A DNA stretch of 64,000 nt from Pomphorhynchus laevis (taxonomy: Eukaryota > Acanthocephala > Palaeacanthocephala > Echinorhynchida > Pomphorhynchidae), in contig WNNJ02001743.1 of NCBI GenBank assembly GCA_012934845.2, positions 34,201-98,200 on the forward strand. Direction: 5' to 3'. Under the pieces are notes generated by a model. It saw only the letters and a list, made by a program, of their open reading frames with translations. It was not told where the DNA came from and did not search any database. The stretch's first letter is position 1. Each line of letters begins with the position of its first letter. This document shows positions 12,953 through 26,062 of this stretch, piece by piece. Both the position numbers and the translations under genes were made by a program.

Positions 12953-14459
12953 TTTAATTTGCTCTGTTTTATTTGCTCTAATTAAGTTGCGCTATTGAAT
13001 TAAAGCTGTTTGCTTTTTTTTAAATTTGCTCTGTTTGATTAGCTCTTTTTATAAAGCTCTGTTTTGTTTTATTTGTTTAATTTGCTTTTAATTTGCTCTG
13101 TTTAAGTTGCTATGTAATATTTGCTCTGTTCAATTTGCTCTGTTTAATTTGCTCTGTATAATTTGCTCTGTATAATTTGCTCTGTTTAATTTGCTCTATT
13201 TAATTTGCTTTGTTTATTTTGCTCAGTTTAATTTGCTTTGTTTAATTTGCTCTGTTTTATTTTGCACAGTTTAATTTGCTCTGTTATATTTGCATTGTTT
13301 AATTTGCTTTGTTAAATTTGCTCTGTTAAATTTGCTCTGTTTAATTTGCTCTGTTTAATTAGATCTGTATTATTTGCTCTGTTTTATTTGCACTGTTTAA
13401 TTTGCTCTGTTTAATTTGCTCTGTGTAATTTGCTCTGTTTAATTCGCTTTGTTTAATTTGCTCTGTTTTATTTGCTCTGTTTTATTTGCTCTATTTAATT
13501 TGCTCTGTATTATTTGCTCTGTTCAATTTGCTCTGTTTAATTTGCTCTGTATAATTTGCTCTGTATAATTTGCTCTCTTTAGTTTGCTTTGTCTAATTTC
13601 CTCTGTTTAATTTGCTCTGTTTAATTTGCTCTGTTTTATCTGCTCTGTTTAATTTGCTCTGTTTAATTTGCTCTGTTTTATTAGCTCTGTTAAATTTGCT
13701 CTGTTTAATTTGCTCTGTATAATTTGCTCTGTTTAATTTGCTCTGTTTAATTTGATCGTTTTATTTGCTCTATTTAATTTTCTCTGTTTTTTTTGCTCGG
13801 TTTGATTTGCTTTGTTTAATTTGCTTTGTCTAATTTGCTCTGTTAAATTTGCTCTGTTAAATTTGCTCTGTTTTATTTGCTCTGTTTAATTTGCTCTGAT
13901 TAATTTGCTCTGTTTAATTTGCTCTGTTTATTTGCTCTGTTTAATTTGCTCTGTTCAATTTGCTCTGAATATGTTGTTCTGTTCAATTTGCTCTTTTTTT
14001 TGCTCTGTTTATTTGCTCTGTTTTATTTGCTCTGTTCAATGTGCTGTGAATAATTTGCTTTGTTTTATTTACTATATTTAATTTGCTCGTTTTTATTTGT
14101 TCTGTTTAGTTAGCTCTGTTTTATTCTTTCTATTTTATTTGCTCTGATTAAATACTCTGTTTTATTCTCTCTGTTTAGATTGCTCTGTTTAATTTGCTTC
14201 GATCAATTTGCTTTGTATAATTTTTCTTGTCAAATTTGTTCTGTTAAATTTGCTCTGTTTAATTTGCTCTGATTCATATGTTTTGTTTAATTTGCTCTTT
14301 TTAATTTGCTCTGTTTTATTTCCTCTGTTTAATATGCTCTGTTTAATTTGCTCTGTTTAATTTGCTCTGTTAAATTTGCTCTGTTTAATTAGCGCTATTT
14401 AATTTGCTCTGTTAAATTTGCTCTGTTTAATTGGATCTGTTTAATTTGCTTAGTTTAAT

Positions 14460-14902
14460 TTGCTGTTAAATTTTCTGTTATTTTTCGCTCTGTTATTTGC
14501 ACTTTTTTATTTTCTTTCTTTATTTCGCTATTTTTCATTTTGTTGTGTTTCGTAATAATTTTTATATGCTCTTTTAAATTAAGCTCCGATTTATTGGCTC
14601 TGTTAAATTTGTTCATTTTCATTTTCTGTCTACTGTGCTTTTTATAATGTGCTCTGGTAAACTTTATTTTTTAAATTTACTGTGCCTTGTTACCTCCTAA
14701 TTTTTGACCGTATTTTTTGATCGTGAATATCTGCTCTATAAAATTTGTTCGGATAAATTTAAAACTGATATATTTGCTTTGTATAATTGGCTCTCGGTAA
14801 TGTGCACTCTATAATTTGCAGTTTAATTTTGTATGTTAAGATTGCACCTTGATTTGATGTGTTTAATAAGCTAATTGAAAGTTGCGATGTTGTATTTTAT
14901 CT
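14460..14902. repeat. Diverged anchor segment, copy 5
   Basis: It has the same ordered landmarks. It shares private variants (GTATTTTTTGATCG, CTCTGGTAAAC, CTATTTTTCATT) only with the copy at 19,180, its partner in the 4.7-kb tandem duplication. Confidence 0.85.
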
Positions 14903-16629
14903 GTTTAATTTGCTCTGTTTTATTTGCTCTAATTAAGTTGCGCTATTGAATTAAAGCTGTTTGCTTTTCTTTTTAATTTGCTCTGTTTGATTAGGTTTTT
15001 TTTAAAGCTCTGTTTTGTTTTATTTGTTTAATTTGCGTTGTTTACTTTGCTCTGTTTAAGTTGCTCTGTAATATTTGCTCTGTTCAATTTGCTCTGTTTA
15101 ATTTGCTCTGTATAATTTGCTCTGTATAATTTGCTCTGTTTAATTTGCTCTATTTAATTTGCTTTGTTTAATTTTGCTCAGTTAAATTTGCTTTGTTTAA
15201 TTTGCTCTGTTTAATTTTGCTCAGTTTAATTTGCTCTGTATTCTTTGCTCTCTTGAGTTTGCTCTGTTTTATTTGCTCTGTTTAATTTGCTCTGTTTAAT
15301 TCGATTTGTTAAATCAGCTTTGTTTAATGTGCTAAGTTTGATTTGCACTGTTTAATTTGCTCTGTTTAATTTGCTCTGTTTAATTTGCTCTGTTAAATTT
15401 GCTCTTTAATTCGCTCTGTTTAATTTGCTCTGTGTAATTTGCTCTGTTTAATTCGCTTTGTTTAATTTGCTCTGTTTAATTTGCTCTGTTTTATTTGCTC
15501 TATTTAATTTGCTCTGTATTATTTGCATTGTTTAATTTGCTTTGTTTATTTGCTTTGTTTTATTTGCTCTGTTCAAATTGCTCTGTTTATTTGCACTGTT
15601 GAATTTGCTCTAAATATGTTGCTCTGTTCAATTTGCTCTATTAAACAAGCTCTGTTTATCTGCTCTGTTTTATTTGCTCTGTTTAATTTGCTCTGAATAA
15701 TTTGCTCTGTTTAATTTGCTTTATTTAATTTGCTTGTTTAATTTGCACTATTTAATTTGCTTTATTTTATTTGCTCTGCCTTATTTGCTATGTTTAATTT
15801 AATCGGTTTTTTATTTGCTCTGTTTAATTTGCTCTGTTTAATTTGCTCTGTTTAATTTGCTCTGTTTAATTTGCTCTGTTTAATTTGCTCTGTTTAATTT
15901 GCTCTGTTTAATTTGCTCTGTTTAATTTGCACTGTTTAATTTGCTCTGTTCAATTTGCTCTGTTTTACTTGCTCTGTTTAATTTGCTTTGTTTAATTTGA
16001 TCTGTATTATTTGCTCTGTTTTATTTGCTATGTTTAATTGTCTCTGTTTAATTTGCTCAGAATAATTCGCCCTGTTTTATTTGCTCTAATTAATTTGCTC
16101 GGTTTAATTTGCTCTGTTAAATTTGCTCGCTCTGTAAAATTTGCTCTGAATATGTTGCTCTGTTCAATTTGCTCTTTTTTTGCTCTGTTTATTTGCTCTG
16201 TTTTATTTGCTCTGTTTAATGTGCTCTGAATAATTTGCTCTGTTTAATTTACTATATTCAATTTGCTCGTTTTAATTTGCTCTGTTTAGTTAGCTCTGTT
16301 TGATTCTTTCTATTATATTTGCTCTGATTAATTTGCTCGTTGTGTTTTCTCTTTTTAGATTGCTCTGTTTAATTTGTTTCGTTCAATTTGCTCTGTATAA
16401 TTTTTCTTGTTTAATTTGTTCTGTTTAATTTGCTCTGTTCAATTTGGTCTGATTAATATTCTTTGTTTAATTTGCTCTTTTTAATTTGCTCTGTTTTATT
16501 TCCTCTGTTTAATTTGCTCTGTTTAATTTGCTCCGTTAAATTTGCTCTGTTAAATTAGCGCTATTTAATTTGCTCTGTTAAATTTGCTCTGTTTAATTAG
16601 CTCCGTTGTATTTGCTTTGTTAAATTTGC

Positions 16630-17068
16630 TGTTAAATTTGCTGTTTTTTTTGCTCTGTTTTTTGCTCTTTTTTATTTTCTCTCTTTATAACGCTATGTTT
16701 CATTTTGTTGTGTTTCGTAATAATTTTTATATGCTCTTTTTAATTAAGCTCCGATTTATTTGCTTTGTTAAATTTGATCATTTTCATTTTCTGTCTACTG
16801 TGCTCTTTATAATGTGCTCTGTTAAACTTTATTTTTTAAATTTACTGTGCTTTTTTACCTCGTAATTTTTGACCGTTTTATTTGATCGTAATATCGGCTC
16901 TATAAAATTTGTTCGGATAAATTTTAAACTGATATTTTTGCTTTGTATAGTTGGCTCTTGGTAATGTGCACTCTATAATTTGCAGATTAATTTTGTATGT
17001 TTAGATTGCACCTTGATTTGATGTGTTTAATAAGCTAATTGAAAGTTGCGATGTTGTATTTTATCTGT
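16630..17068. repeat. Diverged anchor segment, copy 6
   Basis: It has the same ordered landmarks. It is nearly identical to the copies at 1,830 and 21,345 and lies 4,717 bp before the latter. Confidence 0.85.
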
Positions 17069-19179
17069 TTAATTTGCTCTAATTAAGTTGCTCTATAGAA
17101 TTTAAGCTGTTGACTTTTCTCTTTTTAATTTTTCTGTTAAGTAAGCTCTTTTTATTAAGCTCTGTTTTATTTTACTTTGTTTAATTTGCTTTGTTTTCTT
17201 TGCTCCGTTTAAGTTGCTCTGTTTATTTGGCTCTGTTTAATTTGCTTTGTAAGAATTGCTCTGTATAATTTGCTCTGTATAATTTGCTCCCTTTAGTTTG
17301 CTCTGTTTATTTTGCTCTGTTTAATTTGTTCTGTCTAATTTGCTCTGTTTAATTTGCTCTGTTTAATTTGCTCTGTTTAATTTGTTCTGTTTGATTTGAT
17401 TTGTTTAATTTCTCTGTATTTTTTGCTCTTTTTAATTTGCTCTGTTTAATTCGATATGTTTAATTTGCTCTGTTTAATTTGCTCTGTTAAATTTGCTCTG
17501 ATTAATTTGCTAAGTATAATTTGCTCTGATTAATTTGCTAAGTATAATTTGCTTTATTTAATTTGCTCTGTTTAATTTGCTCTGTTTAATTTGCTCTGTT
17601 GTATTTGATATGTTTAATTTGCTCTGTTTAATTTGCTCTATTTTATTTGCTTTGTTTTATTTGCTCTTATAAATTTGCTCTGTTTAATTGCTCTGTATAA
17701 TTGTGCTAAGTGTATTTTGATCTGTATTCTTTGCTCTATTTAGTTTGCTCTGTTTAATTTGCTCTGTTTAATTTGCTCTGTTTAATTCGATTTGTTAAAT
17801 TTGCTCTGTTTAATCTGCACTGTTTAATTTGCTCTGTTTAATTTGCTCTGTTGAATTTGCTCTGTTAATTTGCTCTGTTTAATTTGCTCTGTTTAATTTG
17901 CTATGTCTTATTTGCTCTGTTTAATTTGCTCTGTTAAATTTCCTCTGTTCAATTTGCTCTTTTTAATTTGCTCTGTTTTATTTCCTCTGTTTAATATGCT
18001 CTGTTTAATTTGCTCTGTTTAATTTGCTCTGTTTAATTTGCTCTGTTTCATTAGCGCTATTTAATTTGCTCTGTTAAATTTGCTCTGTTTAATTTGCTCT
18101 GAATATGTTGCTCTGTTCTATTTGCTCTATGTAATTTGCTCTGTGTTTTTGCTCTGTTTTATTTGCTCTGTGTTTTTGCTCTGTTTTATTTGCTCTGTTT
18201 TATTTGCTCTATTTAATTTGCTCTGTATTATTTGCTCTGTTCAATTTGCTCTGTTTAATTTGCTCTGTATAATTTGCTCTGTATAATTTGCTCTCTTTAG
18301 TTTGCTTTGTCTAATTTCCTCTGTTTAATTTGCTCTGTTTAATTTGCTCTGTTTTATCTGCTCTGTTTAATTTGCTCTGTTTAATTTGCTCTGTTTTATT
18401 AGCTCTGTTAAATTTGCTCTGTTTAATTTGCTCTGTATAATTTGCTCTGTTTAATTTGCTCTGTTTAATTTGATCGTTTTATTTGCTCTATTTAATTTTC
18501 TCTGTTTTTTTTGCTCGGTTTGATTTGCTTTGTTTAATTTGCTTTGTCTAATTTGCTCTGTTAAATTTGCTCTGTTAAATTTGCTCTGTTTTATTTGCTC
18601 TGTTTAATTTGCTCTGATTAATTTGCTCTGTTTAATTTGCTCTGTTTATTTGCTCTGTTTAATTTGCTCTGTTCAATTTGCTCTGAATATGTTGTTCTGT
18701 TCAATTTGCTCTTTTTTTGCTCTGTTTATTTGCTCTGTTTTATTTGCTCTGTTCAATGTGCTGTGAATAATTTGCTTTGTTTTATTTACTATATTTAATT
18801 TGCTCGTTTTTATTTGTTCTGTTTAGTTAGCTCTGTTTTATTCTTTCTATTTTATTTGCTCTGATTAAATACTCTGTTTTATTCTCTCTGTTTAGATTGC
18901 TCTGTTTAATTTGCTTCGATCAATTTGCTTTGTATAATTTTTCTTGTCAAATTTGTTCTGTTAAATTTGCTCTGTTTAATTTGCTCTGATTCATATGTTT
19001 TGTTTAATTTGCTCTTTTTAATTTGCTCTGTTTTATTTCCTCTGTTTAATATGCTCTGTTTAATTTGCTCTGTTTAATTTGCTCTGTTTAATTTGCTCTG
19101 TTTAATTAGCGCTATTTAATTTGCTCTGTTAAATTTGCTCTGTTTAATTGGATCTGTTTAATTTGCTTAGTTTAATTTG

Positions 19180-19620
19180 CTGTTAAATTTTCTGTTATTT
19201 TTCGCTCTGTTATTTGCACTTTTTTATTTTCTTTCTTTATTTCGCTATTTTTCATTTTGTTGTGTTTCGTAATAATTTTTATATGCTCTTTTAAATTAAG
19301 CTCCGATTTATTGGCTCTGTTAAATTTGTTCATTTTCATTTTCTGTCTACTGTGCTTTTTATAATGTGCTCTGGTAAACTTTATTTTTTAAATTTACTGT
19401 GCCTTGTTACCTCCTAATTTTTGACCGTATTTTTTGATCGTGAATATCTGCTCTATAAAATTTGTTCGGATAAATTTAAAACTGATATATTTGCTTTGTA
19501 TAATTGGCTCTCGGTAATGTGCACTCTATAATTTGCAGTTTAATTTTGTATGTTAAGATTGCACCTTGATTTGATGTGTTTAATAAGCTAATTGAAAGTT
19601 GCGATGTTGTATTTTATCTG
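19180..19620. repeat. Diverged anchor segment, copy 7
   Basis: It has the same ordered landmarks and is the tandem-duplicate partner of the copy at 14,460. Confidence 0.85.
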
Positions 19621-21344
19621 TTTAATTTGCTCTGTTTTATTTGCTCTAATTAAGTTGCGCTATTGAATTAAAGCTGTTTGCTTTTCTTTTTAATTTGCTC
19701 TGTTTGATTAGGTTTTTTTTAAAGCTCTGTTTTGTTTTATTTGTTTAATTTGCGTTGTTTACTTTGCTCTGTTTAAGTTGCTCTGTAATATTTGCTCTGT
19801 TCAATTTGCTCTGTTTAATTTGCTCTGTATAATTTGCTCTGTATAATTTGCTCTGTTTAATTTGCTCTATTTAATTTGCTTTGTTTAATTTTGCTCAGTT
19901 AAATTTGCTTTGTTTAATTTGCTCTGTTTAATTTTGCTCAGTTTAATTTGCTCTGTATTCTTTGCTCTCTTGAGTTTGCTCTGTTTTATTTGCTCTGTTT
20001 AATTTGCTCTGTTTAATTCGATTTGTTAAATCAGCTTTGTTTAATGTGCTAAGTTTGATTTGCACTGTTTAATTTGCTCTGTTTAATTTGCTCTGTTTAA
20101 TTTGCTCTGTTAAATTTGCTCTTTAATTCGCTCTGTTTAATTTGCTCTGTGTAATTTGCTCTGTTTAATTCGCTTTGTTTAATTTGCTCTGTTTAATTTG
20201 CTCTGTTTTATTTGCTCTATTTAATTTGCTCTGTATTATTTGCATTGTTTAATTTGCTTTGTTTATTTGCTTTGTTTTATTTGCTCTGTTCAAATTGCTC
20301 TGTTTATTTGCACTGTTGAATTTGCTCTAAATATGTTGCTCTGTTCAATTTGCTCTATTAAACAAGCTCTGTTTATCTGCTCTGTTTTATTTGCTCTGTT
20401 TAATTTGCTCTGAATAATTTGCTCTGTTTAATTTGCTTTATTTAATTTGCTTGTTTAATTTGCACTATTTAATTTGCTTTATTTTATTTGCTCTGCCTTA
20501 TTTGCTATGTTTAATTTAATCGGTTTTTTATTTGCTCTGTTTAATTTGCTCTGTTTAATTTGCTCTGTTTAATTTGCTCTGTTTAATTTGCTCTGTTTAA
20601 TTTGCTCTGTTTAATTTGCTCTGTTTAATTTGCTCTGTTTAATTTGCACTGTTTAATTTGCTCTGTTCAATTTGCTCTGTTTTACTTGCTCTGTTTAATT
20701 TGCTTTGTTTAATTTGATCTGTATTATTTGCTCTGTTTTATTTGCTATGTTTAATTGTCTCTGTTTAATTTGCTCAGAATAATTCGCCCTGTTTTATTTG
20801 CTCTAATTAATTTGCTCGGTTTAATTTGCTCTGTTAAATTTGCTCGCTCTGTAAAATTTGCTCTGAATATGTTGCTCTGTTCAATTTGCTCTTTTTTTGC
20901 TCTGTTTATTTGCTCTGTTTTATTTGCTCTGTTTAATGTGCTCTGAATAATTTGCTCTGTTTAATTTACTATATTCAATTTGCTCGTTTTAATTTGCTCT
21001 GTTTAGTTAGCTCTGTTTGATTCTTTCTATTATATTTGCTCTGATTAATTTGCTCGTTGTGTTTTCTCTTTTTAGATTGCTCTGTTTAATTTGTTTCGTT
21101 CAATTTGCTCTGTATAATTTTTCTTGTTTAATTTGTTCTGTTTAATTTGCTCTGTTCAATTTGGTCTGATTAATATTCTTTGTTTAATTTGCTCTTTTTA
21201 ATTTGCTCTGTTTTATTTCCTCTGTTTAATTTGCTCTGTTTAATTTGCTCCGTTAAATTTGCTCTGTTAAATTAGCGCTATTTAATTTGCTCTGTTAAAT
21301 TTGCTCTGTTTAATTAGCTCCGTTGTATTTGCTTTGTTAAATTT

Positions 21345-21784
21345 GCTGTTAAATTTGCTGTTTTTTTTGCTCTGTTTTTTGCTCTTTTTTATTTTCTCTC
21401 TTTATAACGCTATGTTTCATTTTGTTGTGTTTCGTAATAATTTTTATATGCTCTTTTTAATTAAGCTCCGATTTATTTGCTTTGTTAAATTTGATCATTT
21501 TCATTTTCTGTCTACTGTGCTCTTTATAATGTGCTCTGTTAAACTTTATTTTTTAAATTTACTGTGCTTTTTTACCTCGTAATTTTTGACCGTTTTATTT
21601 GATCGTAATATCGGCTCTATAAAATTTGTTCGGATAAATTTTAAACTGATATTTTTGCTTTGTATAGTTGGCTCTTGGTAATGTGCACTCTATAATTTGC
21701 AGATTAATTTTGTATGTTTAGATTGCACCTTGATTTGATGTGTTTAATAAGCTAATTGAAAGTTGCGATGTTGTATTTTATCTG
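21345..21784. repeat. Diverged anchor segment, copy 8
   Basis: It has the same ordered landmarks and is the tandem-duplicate partner of the copy at 16,630. Confidence 0.85.
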
Positions 21785-24590
21785 TTTAATTTGCTCTAAT
21801 TAAGTTGCTCTATAGAATTTAAGCTGTTGACTTTTCTCTTTTTAATTTTTCTGTTAAGTAAGCTCTTTTTATTAAGCTCTGTTTTATTTTACTTTGTTTA
21901 ATTTGCTTTGTTTTCTTTGCTCCGTTTAAGTTGCTCTGATTATTTGGCTCTGTTTAATTTGCTTTGTAAGAATTGCTCTGTATAATTTGCTCTGTATAAT
22001 TTGCTCCCTTTAGTTTGCTCTGTTTATTTTGCTCTGTTTAATTTGTTCTGTCTAATTTGCTCTGTTTAATTTGCTCTGTTTAATTTGCTCTGTTTAATTT
22101 GTTCTGTTTGATTTGATTTGTTTAATTTCTCTGTATTTTTTGCTCTTTTTAATTTGCTCTGTTTAATTCGATATGTTTAATTTGCTCTGTTTAATTTGCT
22201 CTGTTAAATTTGCTCTGATTAATTTGCTAAGTATAATTTGCTTTATTTAATTTGCTCTGTTTAATTTGCTCTGTTTAATTTGCTCTGTTGTATTTGATAT
22301 GTTTAATTTGCTCTGTTTAATTTGCTCTATTTTATTTGCTTTGTTTTATTTGCTCTTATAAATTTGCTCTGTTTAATTGCTCTGTATAATTGTGCTAAGT
22401 GTATTTTGATCTGTATTCTTTGCTCTATTTAGTTTGCTCTGTTTAATTTGCTCTGTTTAATTTGCTCTGTTTAATTCGATTTGTTAAATTTGCTCTGTTT
22501 AATCTGCACTGTTTAATTTGCTCTGTTTAATTTGCTCTGTTGAATTTGCTCTGTTAATTTGCTCTGTTTAATTTGCTCTGTTTAATTTGCTATGTCTTAT
22601 TTGCTCTGTTTAATTTGCTCTGTTAAATTTCCTCTGTTCAATTTGCTCTTTTTAATTTGCTCTGTTTTATTTCCTCTGTTTAATATGCTCTGTTTAATTT
22701 GCTCTGTTTAATTTGCTCTGTTTAATTTGCTCTGTTTCATTAGCGCTATTTAATTTGCTCTGTTAAATTTGCTCTGTTTAATTTGCTCTGAATATGTTGC
22801 TCTGTTCTATTTGCTCTATGTAATTTGCTCTGTGTTTTTGCTCTGTTTTATTTGCTCTGTGTTTTTGCTCTGTTTTATTTGCTCTGTTTTATTTGCTCTA
22901 AATAATTTGCTCTTATTTTGCTCTATTTAATTTGCTCGTTTAATTTGCACTATTTAATTTGCTTTTTTAATTTGCTCTGCTTTATTTGCTCTGTTTAATT
23001 TTCTCAATTTTTTTTTGCTTTGTTTAATTTGCTCTGTTTAATTTGCTCTGTTTAATTGGCTCTGTTTAATTTGCTCTGTATTATTTGCTCTGTTTTATTT
23101 GCCGTGTTAATTTGCTCTGTTTAATTTGCTCTGTTCAATTTGCTCTTAATTTGCTTTGTTTAATTTGCTCTAAATATGTTGCTCTGTTCAATTTGCTCTA
23201 TTTAATTTGCGCTGTTTATTTGCTCTGTTTTATTTGCTTTGTTTAATTTGCTCTAAATAATTGTCTATGTTTTATTTGCTTTTTTAAATTTGCTCGTTTA
23301 ATTTGCACTGTTTAATTTGCTTTATTATATTTGCTCCGCTTAATTTGCTCTGTTTAATTTGATCAGTTTTTTTATTTGCTCTGTTTAATTTGCTAAGTGA
23401 TATTTGATCTGTTTAATTTGCTCCGTTTAATTTGCTATGTATAATTTAATCTGTAGTTTTTGCTCTGTATTATTTGCTCTGTATTATTTGCTCTGTTTAA
23501 TTTGCTCTGTTTCATTGGCTCTGAATAATTTGCCCTGGTGTATTTGCTCTGATTAATTTGCTCGGTTTAATTTGCTCTGTTTAATTTGCTCGTTAAATTT
23601 GCACAATTAAATGTGCTCTGTATTATTTCTCTGTATTATTTGCTCTGTATTATTTGCTCTGTTTAATTTGCTCTGTTTAATTTGCTCTGTCTAATTTGCT
23701 CTGTTTAATTTGATCTGTTTAATTTGCTCTGTTTTATTTCCTCTGTTTAATTTGCTCTGTTTAATTTGCTCTGTTTAATTTGCTCTGTTTAATTTGCTCT
23801 GTTTAATTTGCTCTCTTTAATTTGCTTTGTTTAATTTGCTCTGTTTATTTGCTCTGTATTATTTTCTCTGTTCAATTTGCTCTGAATATGTTGCTCTGTT
23901 TTATTTGCTCTTTTTTTTGCTCTGCTTATTTGCTCTGTTTTATTAAAAAAATTTGCCCTGTTTTATTTAAATAATTTGCTCTGTTTAATTTACTTTATTT
24001 AATTTGCTCGTTTTAATTTGCTCTGTTTTGTTAGCTCTGTTTTATTCTTATTATTTAATTTGCTCTGATTTATTTGCTCTGTTTAATTTCCTCTGTTTAA
24101 TTTGCACTCTTTACTTTGCTCTGTTCAATTTGCTCTGTTTAATTTGCTCTGTTTAATTTGATCTGTATTATTTGCTCTGTAATATTTGCTCTGTTTAATT
24201 TGATCTGTTTTATTTGCTCTGAATAATTTGCCCTGTTATATTTGCTCTGATTAATTTGCTCGGTTTTATTTGCTCGGTTTAATTTGCTCTGTTTAATTTG
24301 CTCGTTTTATTTGCTCTATTTAATTTGCTCTTTTTTTTTGCTCGGTTGATTTGCTTTGTTTAATTTGCTCTGTCTAATTTGCTCTGTTAAATTTGCTCTG
24401 TTAAATTTGCTCTGTTTTATTTGCTCTGTTTAATTTGCTCTGATTAATTTGCTCTGTTTAATTTGCTCTGTTTATTTGCTCTGTTTAATTTGCTCTGTTC
24501 AATTTGCTCTGAATATGTTGTTCTGTTCAATTTGCTCTGTATAATTGTGCTAAGTGTTTTTTGCTCTGTATTCTTTGCTCTATTTAGTTT

Positions 24591-25036
24591 TCTCTGTTTA
24601 ATTTGCTCTGTTTAATTTGCTCTGTTTAATTCGATTTGTTAAATTTGCTCTGTTTAATCTGCTAAGTTTAATTTGCACTGTTTAATTTGCTCTGTTTAAT
24701 TTGCTCTGTTTATTTGCTCTGTTTAATTTGCTCTGTTTAATTTGCTCAAAATTACATAAAAATCCAATAAAACCTAGGTTCATATGTAGTGCGTTTAAAT
24801 GTACATTAAAACCACTCTGTTTAATTTGCTCTGTTTAATTTGCTCTGTTTAATTCGATTTGTTAAATTTGCTCTGTTTAATCTGCTAAGTTTAATTTGCA
24901 CTGTTTAATTTGCTCTGTTTAATTTGCTCTGTTTATTTGCTCTGTTTAATTTGCTCTGTTTAATTTGCCCAAAATTACATAAAAATCCAATAAAACCTAG
25001 GTTCATATGTAGTGCGTTTAAATGTACATTAAAACC
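24591..25036. repeat. 223-bp tandem duplication spanning the retroelement's 5' edge
   Basis: Two consecutive units of 223 bp (about 24,591-24,813 and 24,814-25,036) each hold about 155 bp of minisatellite followed by about 66 bp of the Penelope-like element's 5' end, beginning AAAATTACATAAAAATCC at 24,748 and 24,971. The units are nearly identical; one visible difference is GCTC against GCCC just before the element sequence. The first unit returns to minisatellite after TTAAAACCACT, while the second continues into the element. Confidence 0.9.
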
Positions 25037-26051
25037 ACTTTCTGTATATATGAATAAAATGCTTAAAGTAATTAAAGCACATTTTAAAAAATATTGCAAG
25101 GTAATCGAAATTAATACTGGTATAAAACACTATTTCAGTATTAATTCTACAAAAGAATTTTTAGAACAGACAAAAGGAATAAATTTTCAAAATATAAATA
25201 CATACGATTTTAGTACGCTTTATACAAATCTAGATTTAGTAGATATTAAAGAAGCGTTAGTAAAATTAATTAATCTTATATTCGGAAAAAGATATACATA
25301 TATATGTTATAATAATTATAACGCCTATCTAACAAAAATTAAACCATCAAATAAATATAAATATATGGATAAAATTGAATTAATAGAATCCTTAAATATT
25401 TTGATAAATCAAAATTATTTAAAAGTAGGGACATCTATATTTAGACAAGTAAAAGGTGTTCCAATGGGTGGTAATAGTAGCCCAATTATAGCTGACTTGT
25501 TTTTAAGCTTTATAGAATATGAATTTGTTCATAACTGTGTAAAAACTAAATCTAAACAATATAAATATATGAAATATATGTTTCGATACATTGATGATAT
25601 ATGTGTATTTAATTCTAATAATTTTTATTCAATTAGTGAGCACATTTATCCAGAAAGCCTTATTCTTAACAAAACCAATATTAATGATAAAGAAGGTGTA
25701 TATCTAGATATGAACATTAAATTAACATTAACTAAAACTACTATTAATTTATATCGTAAAGATGACATATTTAAATTTACAAGAAACATATTTTTGCATG
25801 AGCATTCATGCATACCATATAATATAAAATATAATACATTAAATAATGAAATTTTAAGAATTGCAACAATTTGTAATGATATTGGCTTTCTTAAAAATCA
25901 TTTAAATAATTTAATAGATACATATTTTAAACTAGGTTACTATAAAAATAACATCAAGCAGAAAATAGTAAAATATATAAATCAACACAATAATATAAAG
26001 AATAAATTTAAACTCTTAAGTGGCAAATTTTTATGGATGAATAATAAATAA
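24924..26051 (+). CDS. Penelope-like reverse transcriptase, N-terminally truncated
   Basis: The 375-codon frame encodes a reverse transcriptase that would copy the element's RNA into the chromosome. The first 15 residues (MLCLFALFNLLCLIC) are translated minisatellite. Element sequence begins at PKLHKNP, residues 16-22, a motif typical of Penelope-type enzymes just before the fingers. Motif A is YDFSTLYTNL at 94-103 with the metal-binding Asp at 95. Motif B is GVPMGG at 178-183, motif C is YIDD at 222-225, and a later LDM lies at 261-263. The thumb region runs to the C-terminus at LSGKFLWMNNK. Key catalytic residues are present, but the N-terminal region and any endonuclease are missing, so this is a fragment rather than an autonomous gene. 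The natural start codon is lost and the ATG at 24,924 is fortuitous. Codons are very AT-rich (AAT, TAT, ATA). Family assignment rests on motif resemblance from memory. Non-LTR or group II-type enzymes are less likely because of PKLHKNP and the wording of motifs A and B. Confidence 0.8.
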   Translation: MLCLFALFNLLCLICPKLHKNPIKPRFICSAFKCTLKPLSVYMNKMLKVIKAHFKKYCKVIEINTGIKHYFSINSTKEFLEQTKGINFQNINTYDFSTLYTNLDLVDIKEALVKLINLIFGKRYTYICYNNYNAYLTKIKPSNKYKYMDKIELIESLNILINQNYLKVGTSIFRQVKGVPMGGNSSPIIADLFLSFIEYEFVHNCVKTKSKQYKYMKYMFRYIDDICVFNSNNFYSISEHIYPESLILNKTNINDKEGVYLDMNIKLTLTKTTINLYRKDDIFKFTRNIFLHEHSCIPYNIKYNTLNNEILRIATICNDIGFLKNHLNNLIDTYFKLGYYKNNIKQKIVKYINQHNNIKNKFKLLSGKFLWMNNK

Positions 26052-26062
26052 TATACTTTGCA

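Larger units (their letters stand above)
13461..18208. repeat. Tandem 4.7-kb higher-order repeat, copy A
   Basis: This block is repeated almost base for base at 18,179-22,900 with an offset of 4,717-4,718 bp. One visible length difference is an extra two-unit (28-bp) duplication in copy A near 17,497-17,552, where CTGATTAATTTGCTAAGTAT occurs twice. Each copy contains two anchor segments. The junction at about 18,179-18,208 jumps from the block's end back to its beginning within a run of ordinary units. Confidence 0.85.
18179..22900. repeat. Tandem 4.7-kb higher-order repeat, copy B
   Basis: It is near-identical to copy A at 13,461. At its right edge it does not loop back again. It continues into sequence matching 3,388-5,220 and so rejoins the large block that holds the retroelement. 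Confidence 0.85.
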
